A stretch of 14,466 nucleotides of DNA from Physocladia obscura. Taxonomy: Eukaryota > Chytridiomycota > Chytridiomycetes > Chytridiales > Chytriomycetaceae. The translations under genes were made by a program, and so were the position numbers. Positions 8,698-14,466 of this stretch are shown here, piece after piece (position 1 is the first letter of the stretch; each line of letters starts with the position of its first letter). The stretch spans positions 14,555 to 29,020 of the forward strand of contig JADGJH010000126.1 in NCBI GenBank assembly GCA_027596945.1, written 5' to 3'. The notes below the pieces were generated by a model, which searched no databases, was not told the DNA's origin, and saw only the letters and a program-made list of their open reading frames with translations.

Positions 8698-9250
8698 TGG
8701 AAAAGTGTGTTACATACGTGATTTCATAATCAACATTCACCTTTCGAGAATACAAAATTGGAAAATAATAAAACAAAGAGTCAATATTACGTTCTTTGTT
8801 TGCAACTGATGGAGAATTTGGTCTTTTTTGTTTCAACATTGCTTCAATTCTTTGTTGCTTGTTTGATGTGTTTCGGACGTTTTCGCATTTTCTTTTCAAA
8901 ACATTATGCACAACTTCCATACCCCTGTCTTAAAGTTGCTTCATTGTCTTGTCAGTTTTTGTGATAAACTTGTTGCCCAAAGTTAATAAATAGTTGCCTG
9001 CAATTGTTGCCTTGTTGTTTCTAATCAACACTGCAATATGATGTTGCAGCTTTTTGTGCTTTATCTCATTTCTTGGAAGCTTGAACTGATTGAATACAGT
9101 TCTACTTCTTCTCTTACAAGGGATGAACAGCCCTTTATAAGTTAGGGCATAATTTTTTGGTTCAAACAGCTGGATATTTTGGTAGAAATGACGTACACTT
9201 TCCAATGAGAACATCTTTAGTATTATGAAATAAAATAAGTTTTCAAACAA
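8681..9250 (-). pseudogene. N-terminal region of the replication polyprotein
   Basis: Two open segments in one frame (9250-8930 and 8927-8681) are separated only by TAA 8930-8932. They are rich in basic residues (CKRRSRTVFNQFKLPRNE, LKRKCENVRNTSNKQQRIE) and match no domain I can name. A frameshift near 8690 leads into the polymerase region. The first part may be a separate small upstream gene. The position just before a polymerase would suit DNA-binding or primer functions, which is inference. Confidence 0.4.
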
Positions 9251-9415
9251 AATTCAGTTTTTTTAAGAAAAAAAAATACAGCTGGCCAGACTTTTTGAGG
9301 AAAAAAAATTTGGCAAAGTAAACAGCCGAATTCAACAACAACAAGCTTTAAAAAGTGAATATCTCAATTGTCATATTTGATTCAGACCTGTTTCTTTGAT
9401 GTTACAAATGAAAAA

Positions 9416-9430
9416 TTTTGACCAATCAGA
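9416..9430 (-). promoter_or_regulatory. CCAAT-type motif upstream of the polymerase polyprotein
   Basis: TTTTGACCAATCAGA on + reads TCTGATTGGTCAAAA in the gene's direction, about 165-200 nt before the likely start. It matches the motif before the ubiquitin-ligase frame except for one extra base. This suggests a shared promoter element; function is inferred. Confidence 0.4.
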
Positions 9431-9513
9431 AAATGCAAAATATGACAGACATAATCCTCCTTTATAGTGCGCAAAAACAGTCCAAATGCCTCAAATTTCA
9501 AATTTTTTGTTGA

Positions 9514-9634
9514 GACAATTAGACAAAAAGTATTTTTGGAAAGGCAAAAACCTAAAAAGTACGGCTGGCTGGATTTTTTGTCAAAGTGAGATTTTGTCTG
9601 ACGATTGGACAAAATGTATTTTTGGACCAATCAA
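9514..9634. repeat. Diverged 27-bp direct repeat with an ATTGG/CCAAT inverted repeat
   Basis: Bases 9514-9540 and 9600-9626 agree at all but four of 27 positions. The second copy continues into CCAATC, so that GATTGG (9603-9608) and CCAATC (9629-9634) form an imperfect hairpin around an A/T-rich core. A further TTTTGGACCAATCA string (9620-9633) resembles the motif at 9416-9430. Confidence 0.5.
9562..9590 (+). repeat. CGGYTGGCTG repeat, second copy at the window start (6-31)
   Basis: CGGCTGGCTGGATTTTTTG (from 9562) followed by TCAAAGTGAG lines up with CGGTTGGCTGAATTTTTT then AAAGCGAG at 6-31, with three substitutions and one 3-base gap. A weaker relative lies near 9281 (CAGCTGGCCAGACTTTTTGA). 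This looks like a dispersed repeat, possibly an element end. Confidence 0.45.
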
Positions 9635-9917
9635 TCTTTTTAACTGCAAAGTCCACTTGATGCCTACCGTGATGCATTCATCTAGTAGATGACAGGAGAG
9701 CTAGCAAAACCAGCCGACGATTTACATCAAGATTAGCACACTATCATTCGTAAATTGATGCTCTTCCTGTGACTACAAATAGCACAGTAAGTGACACTTA
9801 GAGTGGTACACTTGTAGGAGAAAATGCGCCAACATATCAGGGTTTCAGATTATGCAACTCAAAATTTTGATTTGGTTGAATTTGACAGTGACTGAATTCT
9901 TTTATTTAAGCCATACT

Positions 9918-9923
9918 TTTTAT
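9918..9923 (-). terminator. Poly(A) signal for the minus-strand gene ending at 9961
   Basis: TTTATT on + is AATAAA on the coding strand, about 40 nt past the stop codon. A second copy lies at 9901-9906. Confidence 0.5.
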
Positions 9924-9960
9924 TTCAACTTTGAGTAATAAAGCAAACTTGACTGCAACA

Positions 9961-11034
9961 TCAAACGGAATTTAATTTATGTTCCTGATAAGCAATGAGT
10001 CTTGCAAGAAGGGGTCGAATTATCATTACAAGAACTTTATAAGGGTGCAACGTGAGCAGGATATCGTTGTCGACTTGATATTTGTTGAGGGACTCTTTTG
10101 AATGGAAGGCGGGATGAGTAAACTTGCCATCGTTAATTCGCACTCCCATTAAAACAAGGTCAGTAGCTTGGTAATAGCCATCAGCATCCCAGATACTGTA
10201 AAAAAAAAAAAATTAGAATGATGTTTGACATCAAAGTTAAAAAAAGAACTAACCGGTCACCAGTGACATCCAATTTTGTATGAGGAATCCCTGATATGAC
10301 GCAAATAGAACAAAATCTAGTAACGAACGCCTTGAATTCCCATTCTTTCCACAAACGACGGTTTTCTTTCTTTCTAGGAATTGAATTCGATTTTTGATGT
10401 ACAAAGATGACAGCAAATTCAGTAGAGGGAATGAGGCACTTCCTCGATACTCCGAATTCACTTAATTTTCTGTTCGCTGACGCGTCGTCGTCATCGGCAA
10501 TGAAACAATCAACCACAGCATCTGCTAGCAATAAACGTTCTGAGCAATGATTCTCGTTCGAGTTTCGACATCTTATTGAACAGACTATACGAAAAGTTAG
10601 TCAAGGGGAGAAAGGAGTAAAAAAAATTACCGTTGGCAAAACAGACAGATATATACAGCTTCTTGTCCTAAATCAAAGTATCCACCCTTTTCGAGGCGGT
10701 CGACCGAACCCTGCGCAAAAAGCATTCAATAATTCAAATAAAACAAAACTCAGTGAATATTTACTTGACTGTCATTTCCGGCTTTCCAAACAACAGCAAC
10801 ACCGCAGTGTGTACATGCAGCACCTTGTCCATCCTCCAATCGTGCATAGGCTGCCTCCCGTCCGGCTTCAGTCTGAGTTTGAACTTGTCCGTCAGCAACT
10901 CGACCATTTAATGCAACAGAAAGAATCAAGTCAATGCATTGGTTGCGAGTTTCGGTAACTTCATCTCGTTGTGACATTGCACTAGCAAGATTGTATATCT
11001 GAGCTGAGACGAATGTTTGTTCTCGAATCCGAGT
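9961..11034 (-). CDS. Unrecognised conserved-looking protein with CxxC motifs, last four exons
   Basis: Exons in coding order: 11034-10765, 10710-10631, 10571-10254 and 10195-9961 (stop TGA 9961-9963). They total 903 nt, giving 300 residues, and phases fit at every junction. Introns are 54-59 nt with GT donors. The third exon uses an acceptor ending AATAAG, because the more typical TATAG nearby would break the frame. CTHC in exon 1 and CLFCQRC in exon 2, continued by CRNSNENHC, give spaced cysteine pairs like a zinc ribbon. After an acidic run (ADDDD) comes a mixed alpha/beta-like region with several aromatic residues (WDADGYYQATDLVLMGV) up to the C-terminus. I do not recognise the family. 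Exon 1 is open in phase 0 up to an acceptor at 11035-11037, so more exons probably lie upstream; an ATG at 10977 is the only internal start candidate. Probably a host gene. Confidence 0.75.
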
Positions 11035-11064
11035 CTAAATTGAATAAGAAAGTCAGTTAGGGAC

Positions 11065-11090
11065 AACACGACCCGGCTGAGGGTCGTGTT
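11065..11090. repeat. GC-rich perfect hairpin, 10-bp arms
   Basis: AACACGACCC (11065-11074) and GGGTCGTGTT (11081-11090) pair perfectly around the 6-base loop GGCTGA. It lies about 30 bases upstream of the first exon in view of the unrecognised minus-strand gene, inside its presumed intron or 5' region. In such AT-rich DNA a stem this GC-rich stands out. A structured RNA or transposon end is possible, but nothing more specific is seen. Confidence 0.5.
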
Positions 11091-11902
11091 TAAAGGGTGC
11101 ATCTTGGCGGGAAGGAGGGGTGAATTGGACACTTAAAGAAAGCATCATGAAATTTTTGCCGATTTTTCAGAAAAATTATAAACATTAATATACAATTTTA
11201 CTCAATGTGGAGGTTAAATGTCGTTCTTAAGGTATTCAATTTATGTAGACAAATATTGAATTTAAAATCTGGAAAAAACTGGTATTTTAGATTGTTGAAA
11301 GTCAAAAAATATTTCCTATAAAACATGAAAGTTTTCTACTGCTGTAAACTTATTAGATATGTAATGTTCTTGAAATACCAAAATGGTAAATGGTGTCATT
11401 GCCATCAATAAAAGTGTAAAATTACCTATGCAGCTGATGTGGTGAAAATTTGGATAATTGACTTGGTTGCAAGCATAAACAGTTCTGTGCTATGCATGGA
11501 GCAGTGACCAACAATATTACCACATCTTCATGAATATTTTAGGTAGTTATTTTTGATGCTGAGAATGAAAAATCTTCCAGGATATTTAATTTCAATTGAC
11601 GTTCTGATACTATGGTATTTATTTAATATGAGTTCTTGATTGAATCTGTCGTACAGATCGCTGAAGGAAAAATAATTATTGTTTCATGATTTATGTTGAA
11701 ATGAGTCATTGATTCTTTCATTCCATGTTTTTGCTTGCATTATATATTTTTGTACATAATAAATGAGAAAAATAGCCCAAAGTTATTGACGTTCTGATAT
11801 TGACAGCTTCAAAAGGACAGGAGTTTCACTTTACTGCTGTGTCAAGTGTATGCAAATCCTTTACCTTTTTTTGATTGTAATTTTCATATGTGGTAACTAT
11901 AT

Positions 11903-11908
11903 TTTATT
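11903..11908 (-). terminator. Poly(A) signal for the HAUS1-like gene
   Basis: TTTATT on + gives AATAAA on the coding strand, 8-13 nt past the TAG stop at 11916-11918. This very short 3' end matches the BRPF gene's style. Confidence 0.5.
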
Positions 11909-11915
11909 TTGAGTT

Positions 11916-12755
11916 CTACTCCATGATTGATTGCATTAATTCATCTTTTCTCTGAATCAAAGATGCTAGATATTGTTTCTGTTCAGCAACTTTCATTTTC
12001 GCCAGAGTCAAATCCTGCATAAAAAAATTCGAACAAACAGATAAAAACAGAAAAAATATTAGTAAGAACATAATACAAGTTGTCGCTTTTTTTCTCTTCC
12101 TTTTTTCTTTTTAAATCAGGATTTTGCTCCGCTCATGTTTTTTAAATTAGTCTGCCGCAACTCTGGCTCTCAAATATGAATAAATAATAAATTGAATTCG
12201 CTCAAATCCAAAGTGTCTATTTTCGCGGTTATCGCTCTGTTAACTTGATATATATATATATATATATATTTTATTCAACCATACCGGTGGAAGCTCGTTA
12301 TAAGCAGCGAACAGAGCTTTCTTTGACTGTAAATTCTGCAACCGCACAGCGATTTCTTGATGCAGAATATCCAACTGCTCAAACGTAATATCTGTTTTCT
12401 GTTCACTATAACTGCTACTGAGCTCAAGAATCCGTTGGCTATATTCTTTGCCTTTTTGCTCAAGCATGACAGCATTTTGGCTCAATTCACGTGCTTTTTC
12501 CGCATCGGCGAAAAGGTTTAATGTCTGCAGAGGTGGCTCTGTCTGATTCGTGGCGATTTCGGCAGCGCGTTTGTTTGCCGATTCGAGTCTTTTGAGTATG
12601 CGTTTTAGGGCTGCATTTCTCTGACGGGCTTTGTGTTCGGCAAGCGCAAGGGCTGTGATTGCAGCGTGAGTTCGGCCGGCCGATGATTCGAGCGGCGAAA
12701 CCACGTCGATTCCGAGAAGCTTTGTTATTGCTTGGCTGTTTTCAATTTCTGCCAT
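11916..12755 (-). CDS. Coiled-coil protein resembling augmin subunit HAUS1, two exons
   Basis: Exon 1 is 12755-12285 (157 codons) and exon 2 is 12014-11916 (32 codons plus TAG). The intron (12015-12284, 270 nt) starts GTATGG and ends ATGCAG, phase 0, and contains an AT dinucleotide run. The 189-residue product is almost all predicted helix and coiled coil, rich in Ala, Glu, Lys and Gln. Across the splice it has NELPP then DLTLAKMKVAEQKQYL, closely like the conserved LPPDL-AK C-terminal stretch of HAUS1. HAUS1 is part of the augmin complex that recruits gamma-tubulin to spindle microtubules. Human HAUS1 is about 280 residues, so the N-terminus is shorter here or lies in an earlier exon. An in-frame TGA sits two codons before the ATG, so 12755 is the start unless an acceptor just inside the frame is used. 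The identity rests mainly on the C-terminal motif. Confidence 0.65.
12248..12269. repeat. AT dinucleotide microsatellite
   Basis: Eleven AT units lie just inside the 5' end of the HAUS1-like intron, about 15 bases from the donor. Confidence 0.85.
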
Positions 12756-13069
12756 TTTTCAATCGCATCTCCAACTGCGAAATAAACTCCAGTTCCTTAT
12801 TTCGCAGTACGCTACAGTATCCATATTTATTTATAAAGTAATAAAATATTGTATAGTATTGAAAAAAAATATATATATTGTAAGGAAGAACTCACAACTG
12901 CTGGAAATAAGGAAAGTAGAAAGTTCGAAAGATATTTTGAAAGAAGTTGCAGATTAAATGTTTTTAATCTGTGAGTAAAAATAACAAAAGCAAAACATAA
13001 CAAATAAAAACTTGAATCTTGTACAATCAACTGTGGTGCCAAGCTTTTGAGTAATAAATGAAATTGCAT
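12756..13069. other. Gap between the HAUS1-like gene and the peptidase fragment
   Basis: Apart from the hairpin at 12774-12808, the sequence is AT-rich and shows no supported gene. The first 60 bases should hold the 5' UTR or promoter of the HAUS1-like gene. An 80-codon minus-strand open frame is hydrophobic and low in complexity and is not called. Confidence 0.4.
12774..12808. repeat. Perfect hairpin, 12-bp arms, at the 5' end of the HAUS1-like gene
   Basis: ACTGCGAAATAA (12774-12785) and TTATTTCGCAGT (12797-12808) pair perfectly around an 11-base loop. It lies 19-53 bases upstream of the ATG. In the gene's direction each arm contains a TTTCGCAG-like or mirrored string, so the near arm could serve as a 3' splice site of a 5' UTR intron. 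Confidence 0.6.
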
Positions 13070-13255
13070 TCAGCAAATACTTCTAAATTGTTCAGCTTTT
13101 CTGTGAAATTTTGTGTTTTCCAAGCTAGTCTCAATAGTGAATAACTGAAGATGAAAGTCTACAATTACTCTTATCCAATGATTTCCTTGTAAATTGATTG
13201 GAACTAATAATTTTCCTTTTGCCCAGTCAAAAGAAGGCTTTAGCCATGTTGCCAA
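13070..13255 (-). pseudogene. Fragment resembling a Ulp1/C48 cysteine peptidase
   Basis: The 61-codon open frame contains KGKLLVPINLQGNHWIRVIV followed by a hydrophobic strand and ETSLE. In Ulp1/SENP-type peptidases the pattern is I-P-I-N, a catalytic His in HW, then a strand and an Asp in DSL. Here His is present, but the Asp position reads Glu or Thr, and the catalytic Cys would lie beyond the end of the frame. Upstream on the same strand are other short open runs in changed frames (about 13300-13480), suggesting a decayed longer gene. Such peptidases are often carried by DNA transposons, so a transposon remnant is likely. A diverged host SUMO protease fragment is possible. Confidence 0.42.
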
Positions 13256-14466
13256 ATGGAAATTTCTTAAATTTAGCTTTGATTGCCCACATAAACAACT
13301 ACACTAACATCTTGTGATTGAATATATAAACTTTTTGATGGATCTATTCCAACCAAAACATCAAACAAGCGCTGAATGAAGGTTTGAAAATCACTACCTT
13401 CTAAAACAATTCAATAGATCATCAATGTTAAAATACTTAAGGCCACTCATTGCATCAAGTAAATCAATTGTTATTTCAAAGACTGTATTAGCTGATGTTG
13501 ATGAACACTACAGGAAGCACAAGAAGACAATCAAGTGCTTTAACTGTTATAAATTAGATTGCTGATCCAATTTTCTCCAAGGAATTTTCTCCAGCCTTCT
13601 ATATCTTCAAAAACTCAAAAACAATAAATTCCAATTACTTTCCACTTTTTTTTTTCAAAGCATCTTTGATTTGTTTTCTTTCTTTTTATTTCTATTTCAA
13701 AAACTACTTCAACCCAACTTTTTTTCTTTACTTTATTATTATTAAGTATTAAACTTCTACTCTGATTACATCCTTTACTTCTATCTTGAGCTATTGTTAT
13801 TTAGTTCTGAGATAGCTAGTATTGAACTAGTTGACTCAAGCTGCTACAGCTACCAGCAATATTGCACCTACTCTTCTCCAATTTACCAGAACCTGTTTTC
13901 CAGCTATTATTTCACAATTTACTTCAAAATTTTCTACATAGAAAAAGTACTCTTATATCTACACTCCAAATTAGCATTAACACAGTATCAGAATTTAATA
14001 GTTTGGTTTTTAATAAAGCTAAAGAGAAAATATCAATGCTTATTTTTATTTACTTTTATTTTAAAGAGCAATCCTTCAAGATTGATAGTAAATGCAACCC
14101 TAGCATCAAACCTGGTATAAGAATAGCAATATTATATATATATTTTTGCAACAGTTCTTCAGCTGAGCCATAGCTTCCAAAATAACAAGTGCAAGATATT
14201 ATTTTGAAGTAACTGTTTAATTAATCAAAACATAATTTCACTAGGATAAAAAAGGGGCAATATGTAGGTAAAAAAAAAAAAGAAAAGTTTAATGCTTGGT
14301 GATTGGAGATAATAAACTATGCCAGCATCAGAGTGAATTCTTGCATTGCTTAAAATTCTGATTGAATTCACACCAGAGTATTGTTTTACTTGGCCACTTT
14401 GTTAGATTTAAGAATAAAACATGTTATACAAGCTGAATAAATGTTAAATAATATTTAATAGAATTG
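13256..14466. other. AT-rich DNA without a supported gene
   Basis: Minus-strand open runs at about 13300-13480 may belong to the decayed peptidase gene. Two overlapping plus-strand open frames (13794-14173) in different frames are rich in Phe, Ile, Leu, Ser and Tyr. They look like chance openings in T-rich DNA and match nothing. The sequence after 14200 holds A-runs and no evident structure. Confidence 0.4.

Larger units (their letters stand above)
5480..9250 (-). pseudogene. Replication polyprotein: family B DNA polymerase - SF1 helicase - HNH endonuclease (decayed)
   Basis: Running 5'-3' on the minus strand from about 9250, consecutive open segments give an N-terminal region, a DNA polymerase, a helicase, a basic linker and an HNH nuclease, about 1,250 codons in all. 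No space is left for separate genes. Neighbouring segments often share a frame and are parted only by a stop: TAA 8930-8932, TAA 8368-8370, TGA 7042-7044, TGA 5933-5935 and TGA 5717-5719. Frame changes are needed near 8690, 8100, 7960, 6730, 6636 and 6465. The copy is therefore dead but well preserved. The first Met is uncertain (9250 or a later one). Polymerase fused to helicase occurs in some viral replicases; I know of no well-described family with an added HNH. Several adjacent genes that lost their boundaries would be an alternative reading, though the shared frames argue against it. The module entries below give the motifs. Confidence 0.7.
3431..9660. mobile_element. Degraded virus-like or large self-synthesising DNA element
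   Basis: The block carries a replication polyprotein (polymerase, helicase, HNH nuclease), a RING/TRAF-finger ubiquitin ligase and a coiled-coil frame. Genes are intron-free, tightly packed (23-nt convergent gap) and on both strands, unlike the spliced host genes on either side. All three are broken. The ends are not certain: the limits given are set by the repeat pair on the left and the CCAAT/ATTGG repeats on the right. No integrase, capsid, packaging ATPase or clear terminal inverted repeat was found, so I cannot place it in a named family. An endogenous DNA virus and a Polinton-like or other polymerase-encoding transposon both remain possible. Confidence 0.6.
9251..9960. other. Right flank of the mobile block and 3' region of the next host gene
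   Basis: No gene is seen. The first 400 bases hold A- and T-runs, short diverged repeats and CCAAT/ATTGG motifs listed separately. From about 9700 to 9960 the sequence is unremarkable and presumably includes the 3' UTR of the minus-strand gene that ends at 9961. Confidence 0.5.
11035..11915. other. AT-rich intergenic or intronic DNA
   Basis: No gene can be supported. It may include the upstream intron and earlier exons of the gene at 9961-11034, but no open stretch here ends in a donor with the phase needed to join exon 11034-10765. An exact 14-mer TTGACGTTCTGATA occurs at 11596-11609 and 11786-11799. Confidence 0.4.

Noticed and set aside
3936..9250. Classic Polinton/Maverick element
   Set aside because: The polymerase would fit, but no retroviral-type integrase, packaging ATPase, capsid or long terminal inverted repeats were seen in the window.
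11427..11534. Possible upstream exon of the unrecognised minus-strand gene
   Set aside because: It reads like protein and is followed by a GT donor, but the frame ends in a stop at the junction and its phase does not fit exon 11034-10765.
13794..14173. Two overlapping plus-strand open frames
   Set aside because: T-rich translation products without motifs, in competing frames; likely chance openings.
1..14466. tRNA, rRNA or CRISPR features
   Set aside because: No cloverleaf, rRNA-like conserved stretch or regularly spaced repeat array was recognised by eye.

Overview
The window is nuclear DNA from an animal, most likely a small AT-rich invertebrate. Host genes are split by tiny introns (46-90 nt in the well-resolved cases), and the first gene is an animal-type BRPF chromatin reader. 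A nematode of an early-branching clade would fit, because short introns and a BRPF/LIN-49 protein are typical there. The sequence alone does not prove this.

Layout. (1) 302-3035, + strand: a four-exon BRPF-family gene (EPL1-like segment, PHD-knuckle-PHD, bromodomain). Its 5' exons lie outside the window and its stop codon sits inside an AATAAA signal. (2) About 3430-9660: a block unlike its neighbours, with no spliced host gene. It holds degraded but recognisable genes packed as in a virus or a large self-replicating DNA transposon. A small coiled-coil reading frame on + (3936-4541) converges, with a 23-nt gap, on a RING/TRAF-zinc-finger ubiquitin ligase on - (5391-4565). Behind that lies one very long - strand reading frame (about 9250-5480). 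It runs from a divergent family B DNA polymerase, through a superfamily 1 (Pif1-like) helicase, to an HNH endonuclease. Stops and frameshifts break all three genes, so this copy is dead. A roughly 200-bp direct duplication, palindromes and CCAAT-type motifs lie at the flanks and between the genes.

(3) 9961-11034, - strand: the last four exons of an unrecognised host gene with paired CxxC motifs; all splice phases agree. (4) 11916-12755, - strand: a two-exon coiled-coil gene resembling the augmin subunit HAUS1. (5) 13070-13255, - strand: a fragment resembling a Ulp1/C48 cysteine peptidase, probably a second transposon remnant. The rest of 13256-14466 is AT-rich and shows no gene I can support.

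How it fits together: host genes (BRPF, the unrecognised CxxC gene, the HAUS1-like gene) flank an old insertion. The insertion's polymerase, helicase and nuclease modules would have formed one replication protein, and the ligase and coiled-coil product are accessory genes. The polymerase-helicase-HNH fusion is the most notable item.
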